Assembly: GCA_029907205.1 (NCBI GenBank)
Contig: JARYMI010000011.1
Location: 1-64,000, forward strand
From: Clostridiales bacterium
GTDB taxonomy: Bacteria; Acidobacteriota; Aminicenantia; Aminicenantales; UBA8522
Length of the DNA stretch: 64,000 bases
Reading direction: 5' to 3'
Shown here: one piece after another, positions 35,302-43,071 of the stretch
Layout: each line of letters opens with the position of its first letter
Position numbering within the stretch: position 1 is the stretch's first letter
Made by a program: the position numbers and the translations under genes
Notes under the pieces: generated by a model
Told to the model about the DNA's origin: nothing
Databases searched by the model: none
What the model saw: only the letters and a program-made list of their open reading frames with translations

Positions 35302-35332
35302 GGCCAAGGACGGCGTCCTTGGCCTTTTTTTC
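35302..35332 (+). terminator. Rho-independent terminator of the PKD/barrel gene
   Basis: GGCCAAGGAC, a 3-nt loop and GTCCTTGGCC form a perfect 10-bp stem, directly followed by seven T. It lies 28 bp after the stop codon. Confidence 0.92.
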
Positions 35333-35349
35333 TGGCCAGCGAGAATGAG

Positions 35350-36210
35350 ATGAAAGTTGCCGTTATCGGAGCGGACGGGCAGCTCGGCTCAGACCTGATG
35401 AAAACTCTTTGCCGGGACGACGCGATCCCTCTCTTTTACCCCGATTTTGACATCACGAGGCCAGAGGAAACGCGGCAGACCCTCGGCCGGCTGGGGGCAG
35501 AGGTGGTCATCAACACGGCGGCCTTTCATCGCGTCGACGAGTGCGAGGATAACCCGGCAATGTCGTTTCTTGTTAACTCTGTAGCGGTCAGAAATCTTGC
35601 GCTCGCGGCGCGGGATTTGGGTTTTGTGCTTGTCCATTTCAGCACTGACTACGTTTTTGACGGCAGGAAAGGCAGCCCGTACGTCGAGGAAGACCCTCCT
35701 CATCCTTTAAACGTCTACGGCGTCTCCAAGCTGGCGGGTGAGTTTTTCGTCAGAAACATTCTCGAGAAGTATTTCCTGATCCGCACCTGCGGCCTTTACG
35801 GAGAGGCCAGTTCGCGAGAGAAGGGGTACAATTTTGTAGACAGAATTGTGGCTCTGGAGAAAGAAGGGAAACCCCTCCGCGTCGTCAACGACCAGTGGGT
35901 GACGCCGACGTCCTCAGCCGAGCTCGCCCAAAGAGTCAGCGAACTCATCAGGACGCCAAACTACGGCCTTTTCCATATGACCAATGAAGGCCAGTGCACC
36001 TGGTATGAGTTTGCCAGGGAGATTTTCCGGCTGACGGGCAAAGATCCACGGTTAGAACCTGTCGATTCCCTGAACCTCAAGGCCAGGGCGCAGCGGCCGC
36101 TCTATTCTGTCCTGGAAAACAGGCGGGCCAAGTCGTTCGGCTTAACCGGATTTTCTCCGTGGCAGGAAGCCTTGAAAGCCTATATCGAAAAAAAAGGCTA
36201 CGTCAGCTGA
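35350..36210 (+). CDS. rfbD: dTDP-4-dehydrorhamnose reductase
   Basis: A 286-aa extended SDR with the NAD(P) motif GADGQLGSD at about 7-15 and the active-site pair Tyr123 and Lys127 (YGVSK). ATCGLYGE-like and WVTPTSS segments match RfbD/RmlD, which completes dTDP-L-rhamnose by reducing the 4-keto sugar. The other rml genes (A, B, C) are not in the window. It starts 17 bp after the preceding terminator, so some read-through or a promoter inside the terminator region must drive it. A related sugar-nucleotide reductase is possible. Confidence 0.88.
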   Translation: MKVAVIGADGQLGSDLMKTLCRDDAIPLFYPDFDITRPEETRQTLGRLGAEVVINTAAFHRVDECEDNPAMSFLVNSVAVRNLALAARDLGFVLVHFSTDYVFDGRKGSPYVEEDPPHPLNVYGVSKLAGEFFVRNILEKYFLIRTCGLYGEASSREKGYNFVDRIVALEKEGKPLRVVNDQWVTPTSSAELAQRVSELIRTPNYGLFHMTNEGQCTWYEFAREIFRLTGKDPRLEPVDSLNLKARAQRPLYSVLENRRAKSFGLTGFSPWQEALKAYIEKKGYVS

Positions 36211-36246
36211 TCAATCGACGGCGGTTTCCTGCAAACAACGGCTTGT

Positions 36247-36537
36247 TTATTCAGAGACTTTGCCGAGCTTGGCCAGCTCTTCGTTGTAATATTTTCTGTA
36301 AAGGATTTCCCATTCCCGGCTTCCTTCTTCGATAGATTTTTTCTGCGACTGGATTTTTTCCACGGCTTTCTTGTCAAGCGAGTCATAGAGCCTCATTTCC
36401 TCTTCGATAGCCCGGACAATGGTCAGTCGGATTTCATTGGGATCGTCCATGAATTCGACCTGCTCGTTGTTGTAGAGCAAGTTGAGAATCTGCTTGGAAA
36501 GAAAGTTGACCTTCTCACGGGAAAGGCGGTTGCTCAC
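36247..36537 (-). CDS. DUF507-family protein (second copy)
   Basis: A 96-aa charged helical protein of the DUF507 family, beginning MSNRLSREKVNFLSKQIL. Its ATG overlaps the stop of the upstream DUF507 gene by 4 bp, so the two are translationally coupled paralogues. DUF507 genes occur in pairs in several lineages; function is unknown. No membrane segment or catalytic motif is seen. Confidence 0.8.
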   Translation of the reverse strand: MSNRLSREKVNFLSKQILNLLYNNEQVEFMDDPNEIRLTIVRAIEEEMRLYDSLDKKAVEKIQSQKKSIEEGSREWEILYRKYYNEELAKLGKVSE

Positions 36538-36812
36538 AGGACGATGTTCCTTTCTTTGGCCAGCTTTGTCTTGATCATCCGGAACATCGTCTGGTACTCG
36601 ATATTTTCCCGGCGGATTTTTTCCATGTGTTTGCTGAGAATATCCCTGACCTCCTGGTCAAGCTGGTCTTCTTTCTGGAATTCTTCGGTGATGAGGCCGA
36701 TGACGTCTTCGACAATCCTGTTCTTGTCCTCGAGAGTAACCTTGCCCTCTTTGGTCAGATTTCTGACGATCACAAAAGCCATGTGTTCAATCTGGTTTTT
36801 ATTCAGCCTCAT
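36534..36812 (-). CDS. DUF507-family protein (first copy)
   Basis: A helical protein of 92 aa when started at the ATG at 36812 (MRLNKNQIE, the usual DUF507 opening); a start at 36830 adds six residues. The sequence is highly charged (Lys, Glu, Asp) and likely all-helical. It is the upstream partner of the overlapping DUF507 gene. The pair stands alone in the window between rfbD and a repeat region, and no enzyme context helps assign it. Confidence 0.8.
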   Translation of the reverse strand: MRLNKNQIEHMAFVIVRNLTKEGKVTLEDKNRIVEDVIGLITEEFQKEDQLDQEVRDILSKHMEKIRRENIEYQTMFRMIKTKLAKERNIVL

Positions 36813-36877
36813 CGCTTTTCTAAAATACAATAAGTGGGCCTAAAATTCAAGGACGCAGGAAAGCCCGAAATTGCTGA

Positions 36878-36938
36878 TAGAAGCACCCGACGAGTGATCT
36901 CGGCCCCCGAACCACGCCGCCCGTCGGGGGCGCTTCCC
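36878..36938. repeat. dispersed repeat family 2, short copy
   Basis: A short relative of the repeat at 33483-33640. It contains the inverted pair CCCGACG (36886-36892) and CGTCGGG (36922-36928). It sits in the 208-bp gap between the DUF507 pair and truB. No T-run follows. Confidence 0.5.
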
Positions 36939-37020
36939 ATCGTACTAATCTCTCAGAATGACAAGCACTTTTCGTTGACGCAAATTTTCTGATAGAAGTT
37001 TTAGGGTGAGGAAAGAATGG

Positions 37021-37944
37021 TCAGCGGAGGACAATGGTGGGGACTATGCCTCCCTTTCTCTTGTCTCTCCGGGCCAAGGCAAGGAACCTGCCTTCCTCGC
37101 TGAATACCCGGAAGATGGCTTCGCCTTCAGGAGGCACAGCCTCGCCCCTTTCCGGTTCGAAGACTTTGAGGACATGATCGGATGGGATGGCCTTCCCTTT
37201 CTGTACTGTTCCTTTGCTTAAAGATTTAAGGACAGCTTTTGGCCATTCCTTGAAAAGCGACTCAAGAGGGATCAGGAATTCCTGAACGTTTCCACAGGCC
37301 GTCAATTTTTCCACTTGTTCCAACAAGAAGGCGCTGGAGGCTCTGAACTTTCCCGCCTCAGTCCTCCGAAGCGCAGCAAGATGGGCTCCGCAGCCAAGAT
37401 CCTGGCCGAGGTCGTGGGCAAGAGAGCGGATATACGTTCCCGAGCTGCATTTTGCCTCGAAGTCAACGACGGGAGGGGTGTAGTCGGTTAGCCTAAAGGA
37501 ATAGATGGTCACAGGATGGGGATTCAATTCAACTGGCTTTTTTGACCTGGCCCATTTGTAAAGCGGCTTTCCCCCCATTTTTTTGGCTGAGTAGGGCGGT
37601 GGGACCTGTTCAATCGTACCCACAAATTTTTCCATTGCCCTCAGGAGGTCCTGTTGAGAAGGCAAGTCGGCACTCTCTGCCGTCATTGGGCGGCCTAAAG
37701 CATCATACGTATCTGTGGCCAGACCGAGCCTGATTCTTCCCACGTAGACTTTGTCCTGTTTAGCGAAAACTGGGAAGAGCCGCGTGGCTGTACCAACGCC
37801 GATGAGAAGCAGGCCGGTTGCCAGAGGATCGAGGGTGCCGAAATGTCCGACTCTTGCGAGGCCGAGGATTTTTCTTATGCGAGCGACGATATCGTGTGAG
37901 GTAAGGCCTCGAGGTTTATCAATTAAGATGAGGCCATCCATCAC
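37021..37944 (-). CDS. truB: tRNA pseudouridine-55 synthase
   Basis: Isomerises U55 in the T loop of tRNA. The catalytic Asp39 lies in GHFGTLDPLATG, followed by YSAKKMGGKPLYKWAR and TYIRSLAHDLG as in the family. At 307 aa it includes a C-terminal PUA-like extension. Its start overlaps the nrnA stop by 4 bp. It is the last gene of the nusA-infB-rbfA operon, the position it has in many bacteria. Confidence 0.96.
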   Translation of the reverse strand: MMDGLILIDKPRGLTSHDIVARIRKILGLARVGHFGTLDPLATGLLLIGVGTATRLFPVFAKQDKVYVGRIRLGLATDTYDALGRPMTAESADLPSQQDLLRAMEKFVGTIEQVPPPYSAKKMGGKPLYKWARSKKPVELNPHPVTIYSFRLTDYTPPVVDFEAKCSSGTYIRSLAHDLGQDLGCGAHLAALRRTEAGKFRASSAFLLEQVEKLTACGNVQEFLIPLESLFKEWPKAVLKSLSKGTVQKGKAIPSDHVLKVFEPERGEAVPPEGEAIFRVFSEEGRFLALARRDKRKGGIVPTIVLR

Positions 37945-38951
37945 TCCGTCCGTGAGGATAAGGCGTGAATTTTTAATGCAGATTCTCTTTTTTGTTCAAG
38001 GAATTTCTCTATCTGACGGGGTATGTCTCTTATTAGTTTATCATAGGGGCCGGAGGCCGTAAAACCTGCGGCGTGAACATGGCCGCCGCCCCCGAACTGC
38101 TCAGCAATAGCCGCCGCGTTGGCCAGTCCTTTGGACCGGAGGCTTATCCGAAACGTATCCCTGGCCATCTCTTTAAAAAAAAGAACCATCTCGACACCCT
38201 TGATCGAGCGGGCCAGGGTCGTGATATCTTCAGTGTCGATTTCCCTCAGGTGGAAGGCGCGGAGGAATTTTTTGAACATGGTGATGGTGGCGATGGTTCC
38301 TTTCTTGTTCATCCTGAGAGTGGATAACACGTGACCCAAGAGCTTGATTTTTTCTGGCGGATTGGTGTTGAACAGAAATTCTGTCGTCTTGATCGGGTTG
38401 GCCCCAAGCCTGACCAGTTTGTGGCAGACATCGAACGCGCGGGACGTCGTGTTGGAGAACTGGAACGAGCCCGTATCCGAAACGATGGCGCAGTAGAGAT
38501 GGCTGGCGATCTCGGGAGTGAGGGGCAGGCCGGTTTTTTCGGACAGAAGGAAGACCATTTCGCCGACAGCCGAGGCTTCAGGGTCGACCCAGTTGATGTC
38601 TGCATAAGAGTCATTCGAATAGTGATGATCGATGTTGATTTTGAAATACCCCCCCAGGTTTTTTTGGCCCGAGCGGGCGACGCTGGCGCATTCGAGGAGA
38701 ATAACCAGGTCGAACCGGCGCGCCGGAACTTGCCCGATCTTGATCCCCGCCGCTTCCGGCATTTGACTGAAAGGGAAAGGCGTGGGATCCCTGTTGATGA
38801 GGCTCATCTTCTTGCCGAGCGCTTCGCCCATCTTAGCCAAAGCCAGACCAGTGCAAATGGAATCTCCGTCTGGCCTCAGATGGCTGGTGATAACAACGCG
38901 TTCGCTCTCGATGATCTTCTGGTGGATGAGGTGGTAAAGATCATTTTTCAT
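37941..38951 (-). CDS. nrnA: bifunctional oligoribonuclease / pAp phosphatase (DHH-DHHA1)
   Basis: A 336-aa DHH phosphoesterase. Motifs visible are RPDGDSICT, LLECASVAR, the DHH core NIDHHYSND, and the C-terminal DHHA1 glycine-rich GGGGHVHAAG. NrnA degrades 2-5 nt RNA fragments and dephosphorylates pAp. The ATG at 38951 overlaps the end of rbfA by 11 bp; an upstream frame extension to 39017 lies inside rbfA and is not used. Confidence 0.93.
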   Translation of the reverse strand: MKNDLYHLIHQKIIESERVVITSHLRPDGDSICTGLALAKMGEALGKKMSLINRDPTPFPFSQMPEAAGIKIGQVPARRFDLVILLECASVARSGQKNLGGYFKINIDHHYSNDSYADINWVDPEASAVGEMVFLLSEKTGLPLTPEIASHLYCAIVSDTGSFQFSNTTSRAFDVCHKLVRLGANPIKTTEFLFNTNPPEKIKLLGHVLSTLRMNKKGTIATITMFKKFLRAFHLREIDTEDITTLARSIKGVEMVLFFKEMARDTFRISLRSKGLANAAAIAEQFGGGGHVHAAGFTASGPYDKLIRDIPRQIEKFLEQKRESALKIHALSSRTE

Positions 38952-39291
38952 GTTTCTTGATCTGCGAGAGCAGTTCGTCAATGAGGCTTTCATACTCGGC
39001 TGTCTGGTCAAGGGCAAAAATAAGGCTCGGATTATACTTTAATTTGATGGCTGAGGCAATAGTCTTGCGCAGGTAACCCTTCCTCTTATCCAGGCCGGCC
39101 AGGAGCGCCTCTTTATCGACCTGGCCGTATGAACTCAGGTATACATAAGCTGTTTTCAGGTCGGCGCTCATCTCCACCCTGGTGACGGTGATGAGGCCGG
39201 ATGAGGAATCTTGAATATCCTGGATGAGGACCCGACCGAGTATTCCCTTGATAAGGCTGCCCACTCTTTCTTGGCGTCGGCTTGCGCTCAT
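38941..39291 (-). CDS. rbfA: 30S ribosome-binding factor A
   Basis: A 116-aa KH-like protein needed for 16S rRNA maturation and cold growth. It opens with RQERVGSLIKGILGRVL and has the family segment ITVTRVEMSADLKTAYVYL. Length and operon position between infB and truB/nrnA are typical. It overlaps nrnA by 11 bp. Confidence 0.95.
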   Translation of the reverse strand: MSASRRQERVGSLIKGILGRVLIQDIQDSSSGLITVTRVEMSADLKTAYVYLSSYGQVDKEALLAGLDKRKGYLRKTIASAIKLKYNPSLIFALDQTAEYESLIDELLSQIKKHEK

Positions 39292-39387
39292 GGTGACTCC
39301 TTCCGCCCCAAAAAGGCGGCTTCTTCCTCTCGACCGGTGCAGCTCTTTTCCCGTCCCTGCCAGGCTGCTCCTCTTCCCGAAGTTACT

Positions 39388-39669
39388 TCAGAAATAATGA
39401 ATCTCAGCCTTGAGGACTTCCGCCTCCAGGTTCTGCTCGGCTTCTTCTGTGATTCTGCGCAACACCTGGTCGACTAAGCCCTGCTGGTTGTTGATAGTGA
39501 CGATCCCGATTTTTGCCCTCTGCCACTTATCCAGGAAATCAAGCTCGGCCACAGCGACGTTGAATTTCTTTCTGATCCTGTCCCTGAAGGCGCTGATCAC
39601 TTTTCTCTTTTCCTTGAGGGAATGAGAGGCGGGGAGGAAAATTTCGAGCGAGAGAAGTCCTATGATCAT
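39388..39669 (-). CDS. DUF503-family (YlxP-like) protein
   Basis: A 93-aa protein with the DUF503 signature SLKEKRKVISAFRDRIRKKF. In many bacteria this gene lies between infB and rbfA, as here, 14 bp after infB. It is thought to be linked to ribosome or RNA metabolism, but its function is not established. A 96-bp gap precedes rbfA. Confidence 0.9.
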   Translation of the reverse strand: MIIGLLSLEIFLPASHSLKEKRKVISAFRDRIRKKFNVAVAELDFLDKWQRAKIGIVTINNQQGLVDQVLRRITEEAEQNLEAEVLKAEIHYF

Positions 39670-39683
39670 CGGCTTCCGACCGT

Positions 39684-41501
39684 TCAGGCCGGCTTGCTTA
39701 TTTCAGTAACAAAAGCAACGATGACATCGCCTTCTTGGATATCCTTGAACCCTTCCAGCGAAATGCCGCATTCCAGCCCCTTGCTCACTTCTGTTACGCT
39801 CTCTTTAACCCGCTTAAGTGAGGAAATCCTACCCTGATGGATGATTTCTTGACCGCGCATGACTCTGACTTCGGCGTGCCGCGTGATTTTGCCGTCGAGA
39901 ACATAGCAGCCAGCGATCGTGCCCACCCTGGCGATCTGGAATATCTTCCGGATTTCTGCCCGGCCCAGGTAGACTTCTTTGCGGACCGGCTCGAGCATTC
40001 CGGCGAGGGCTCGGCGGATGTCCTCGATCAGCTGGTAGATGATGTTGTAGCTCCGGATCTCAACGTTTTCCTGCTTGGCCAGCTCCATTATTTTCTGGCT
40101 GGGCTTGACGTTGTAGCCGAGAATGATGGCCCTAGAGGCTGAAGCCAGAAGGACGTCAGACTCAGTGATGCTTCCGGTGGCGGAGTGGATGATCTTGACT
40201 TTGATCTTCTCTGAGCTGAGCGGCGGGAGGATGTCGTGGAGAACCTCAACGGAGCCCTGGACGTCCGCTCTGATGATCAAGGAAAGCTCTTTGATGTCGC
40301 TCCCTTCAATTTTTTTGAACAGCTCTTCTAGCGTAAAATGCTCGGGTTGCGGCGGCTCTTCTTTTTTAATTTTAGAGAGCCGATGCGTGACGATTCGCTT
40401 GGCCGTTTCAAGGTCGGGAACGACCTGGAATAAATCGCCAGCCGCGGGGACGTCTGAATAACCGAGAATTTCCACTGGCATGGAAAGCTCGGCTTTCATG
40501 AGCAGGCGTCCGTTTTCGTCGAACAGGGCCCTGACCTTTCCAGAGGTTGTCCCTGAAATAAAAGCCTGGCCGCTCGAGAGTGTGCCGTGCTGAATGATCA
40601 CGGTCGCCAGCGGGCCTTTCTTCGGATCCATCCGGGCTTCCAAAACCACCCCCTGGGCTTCGACATTGGGATTTCCCTTGATCTCAAGGACGTCGGCTAA
40701 GAGGAGAATCATCTCCAAGAGCTCGCTCAGGTTTGTTTTTTCTTTGGCAGAAACGTCCACGCTGATGATATCCCCGCCCCAGTCCTCGACAAGAAGACCT
40801 TCTTTGGATAATTGCTGTTTCACGCGGTCGGCGCTGGCTTCAGGCTTATCGATTTTGTTGATGGCCACGATGATCGGCACCCCCGCCGCCTTGGCGTGGC
40901 TGATGGCTTCCCGTGTTTGAGGCATGACGCCATCATCGGCCGCGACGACCAGGACGACGATGTCTGTCACCCTGGCTCCTCTGGCCCTGAGTTGAGTGAA
41001 GGCTTCGTGGCCGGGCGTGTCAATAAACGTGATGAAACGGTTGTTAAAAGAAACGCGGTAGGCGCCAATATGCTGGGTGATTCCTCCCCATTCCTTTTCG
41101 ATCAAGTTAGAGGACCTTATGGCATCGAGCAGAGTCGTCTTGCCGTGGTCCACATGGCCCATGATCGTGACAACCGGAGGCCGCGTCACAAGGGCGTCTT
41201 TCTGGCTCTCGGCGCGCCGCCTGACCTCTTCCTCGTAGCTGAGAAATTCTATGTCGGCATCAGCTATCGGGGCGATGAGCGCCGCCAGCTTTCCGTTGAT
41301 GAAGTCGCTGTGGTCGAGCATCATTCCGCGCTCGGCAAGCGCTTTGACCAAGTCCTTTGGCCTGACAGATATTTTCTCTGCAACCTCCCTAAGAGCCATC
41401 CCTTCGCGGAGGATGATCTTGGGCCGGACCTTGGGAGGTTTTTCGGCCTTGGCCTTTTTCTTGGTCGTCTTCGGTTTTTCCTCTTCTTTCTTCATCGTCA
41501 T
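39684..41501 (-). CDS. infB: translation initiation factor IF-2
   Basis: GTPase that places fMet-tRNA on the 30S subunit. The G motifs are GHVDHGKT (115-122), DTPGHE (161-166) and NKID (215-218), followed by domains II, III and the C-terminal fMet-tRNA-binding domain. At 605 aa it is on the short side because the N-terminal extension is a brief Lys-rich stretch (about 1-30). It overlaps the nusA stop by 4 bp. The fmt and def genes that handle formyl-Met are about 20 kb away. Confidence 0.97.
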   Translation of the reverse strand: MTMKKEEEKPKTTKKKAKAEKPPKVRPKIILREGMALREVAEKISVRPKDLVKALAERGMMLDHSDFINGKLAALIAPIADADIEFLSYEEEVRRRAESQKDALVTRPPVVTIMGHVDHGKTTLLDAIRSSNLIEKEWGGITQHIGAYRVSFNNRFITFIDTPGHEAFTQLRARGARVTDIVVLVVAADDGVMPQTREAISHAKAAGVPIIVAINKIDKPEASADRVKQQLSKEGLLVEDWGGDIISVDVSAKEKTNLSELLEMILLLADVLEIKGNPNVEAQGVVLEARMDPKKGPLATVIIQHGTLSSGQAFISGTTSGKVRALFDENGRLLMKAELSMPVEILGYSDVPAAGDLFQVVPDLETAKRIVTHRLSKIKKEEPPQPEHFTLEELFKKIEGSDIKELSLIIRADVQGSVEVLHDILPPLSSEKIKVKIIHSATGSITESDVLLASASRAIILGYNVKPSQKIMELAKQENVEIRSYNIIYQLIEDIRRALAGMLEPVRKEVYLGRAEIRKIFQIARVGTIAGCYVLDGKITRHAEVRVMRGQEIIHQGRISSLKRVKESVTEVSKGLECGISLEGFKDIQEGDVIVAFVTEISKPA

Positions 41502-42523
41502 TCTTGCTTGATCTCAATCTTCCAACCGACAAGCCGCGAGGCTAGCTTGACGTTGATGCCCTTTTTGCCGATGGCCAGCGACAGCTGGTCTCGGGGAACA
41601 ATGGCCTGCATGATCTTCTCCTTCTTGTCGAGGAGAATGATCTTTTCAATCCGCGCAGGACTCAGGGCGGCTTTGGCATAATCCAGCGGAAGAGGAGACC
41701 ATTCGATGATGTCGATCTTTTCTCCGCTGAGCTCTTTGCTGATGGCCAGGATGCGGTTTCCTTTGACTCCGATGCAGGCGCCGACAGGATCAATGTCCCG
41801 ATCTTTCGACTGGACGGCTACCTTGGCTCTTTCTCCTGGCTGGCGGACCAGGTCTTTGATCTCGATATTGGCGTTGGCCAGCTCGGGAATCTCGAGCTCG
41901 AGCAGCTTGGCCAAGAATTTGGGGTGAGTTCTTGAGACAATGACCTGAGGCCCTTTGGTTGTCTTTTGAACTTGAGTGATGAGGGCTTTGACTGTGTCTC
42001 CTCGCTGGAATTTTTCGTTAGGCAGCTTCTCCCGGGAGGGGAAAAGAGCTTCTGTTTTATTGATCTCGAGGATGATGTTGGAGTTCTCAAACCGCCGCAC
42101 GGCCCCGGCGACGATTTCGCCGATTCGGGGCGCGAATTCGACGTATACTTTTTCTTGTTCCGCGTCCCTGACTTTCTGGAAGATGACCTGCTTGGCCGCT
42201 TGCGCTGAGATGCGGCCCAAGGTATCAGCCGGAAGGTCAATTTCCACGATTTCTCCGAGGGCAGCGCTGGGCCTTGTGCTTCTCGCTTCCTCCAAGGATA
42301 TTTCGACCGATGGGTTTTCAGGATTCTCGACGATTTTCTTAACCGCATAGACCCGCAGTTCGCCCTTTTCTGGCCGGAAATCGACCTTGATTTTCTCGTT
42401 GCGGTTGAAATATTTAGCAGAGGCCACGCGCAGGGATTCCTCGATGGCGCTGATGACGACCGAGGGCTGGACACCTCGTTCCTTGCTAAGCTGCAAAATA
42501 GTATTCCACACCTTGATCTTCAT
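41498..42523 (-). CDS. nusA: transcription termination/antitermination factor NusA
   Basis: The 341-aa core-type NusA has an N-terminal RNA-polymerase-binding domain, S1 domain (about 130-200) and two KH domains (ending GACIGVKGNRILAI and LAIGKKGINVKLAS), without the C-terminal acidic repeats of E. coli NusA. The ATG at 42523 begins MKIKVWNTILQL; the frame is open further upstream to 42898, but a good promoter at 42566-42594 rules that out. It heads the operon; rimP and the ylxR-like gene, often found beside nusA, are missing here. Confidence 0.95.
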   Translation of the reverse strand: MKIKVWNTILQLSKERGVQPSVVISAIEESLRVASAKYFNRNEKIKVDFRPEKGELRVYAVKKIVENPENPSVEISLEEARSTRPSAALGEIVEIDLPADTLGRISAQAAKQVIFQKVRDAEQEKVYVEFAPRIGEIVAGAVRRFENSNIILEINKTEALFPSREKLPNEKFQRGDTVKALITQVQKTTKGPQVIVSRTHPKFLAKLLELEIPELANANIEIKDLVRQPGERAKVAVQSKDRDIDPVGACIGVKGNRILAISKELSGEKIDIIEWSPLPLDYAKAALSPARIEKIILLDKKEKIMQAIVPRDQLSLAIGKKGINVKLASRLVGWKIEIKQE

Positions 42524-42565
42524 CGTCTTGGCCTCAAACCGGATGAGGAAACGTACGAGGTGGTG

Positions 42566-42594
42566 ATTATATCGAAAATAGGGAAGAAGTGCAA
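42566..42594 (-). promoter_or_regulatory. candidate sigma70 promoter for the nusA-infB operon
   Basis: On the minus strand: TTGCAC, a 17-bp spacer, consensus TATAAT. The -10 hexamer ends 42 bp before the nusA ATG. Confidence 0.7.
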
Positions 42595-42656
42595 ATGCTC
42601 CCGGCGTCGCGGCATCTCTATTTCTGTGATTCAATTGGGGGAAGGAAGCTGCCGTT

Positions 42657-42699
42657 GGCCCCCGCGCCCCGGGGAACCAGTCCAGTCGGTTCCCCCTGT
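42657..42699. repeat. hairpin repeat, copy 3
   Basis: GGGGAACC (42671-42678), a 9-nt loop and GGTTCCCC (42688-42695). By hand alignment, the reverse complement of this segment matches 14824-14866 at 40 of 43 positions. Orientation is opposite to copy 2. Confidence 0.8.
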
Positions 42700-42731
42700 C
42701 AAGGCTTGGGTTTAAGTTCGTCAGCCCGCTC

Positions 42732-42851
42732 GTTTCCTCAGCGAGGAAACTCGCTCCGGCCTTTCCAGAGACACCGACCGTTTTCCCCCTTGATTGCTCA
42801 AGGAGGTCGGGGGGATTAATAGCACTAAGAGTTAGTATTCGGGTGTCTCTG
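42732..42851. repeat. nested inverted repeats beside hairpin repeat copy 3
   Basis: Four pairings are visible: GTTTCCTC/GAGGAAAC (42732-42750, 3-nt loop), CAGAGACACC/GGTGTCTCTG (42766-42775 with 42842-42851), and inside that CCGACC/GGTCGG and CCTTGA/TCAAGG (42788-42803, 4-nt loop). The RNA could fold extensively. It may be the remains of a small mobile element or a structured RNA; no homology is known to me. Confidence 0.55.
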
Positions 42852-43071
42852 ACGAAACCATGCCCGCTCAGTCTTCGACGGGCTTCCTCGCTCGACACCC
42901 TCGCCTCTTCCCCCGGGCTTCAAGGTTGTCTCCTGAGCTCAACATAAGAATCACGAAGACGCGTTTTATTCCCTGAGGAAATCTTAGGACGTATCACTTA
43001 GTAATTGAAAGAAAGGAGATGGCTGGGCGTAGCTTTATATCGCGGGGATAAGCCGCATTGATCAGAAGCGC

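Larger units (their letters stand above)
42524..43071. other. 548-bp non-coding region between hppA and nusA
   Basis: It holds the nusA promoter (42566-42594), hairpin repeat copy 3 (42657-42699) and a nested set of inverted repeats (42732-42851). No convincing gene is present; where rimP would sit in many genomes there is only this DNA. An AAAGGAGATG near 43016 opens a frame of just ten codons. Confidence 0.65.

Noticed and set aside
42524-42898. Upstream extension of nusA to 42898
   Set aside because: The extension covers repeat DNA and lies upstream of a consensus promoter; the ATG at 42523 starts the conserved NusA N-terminus.
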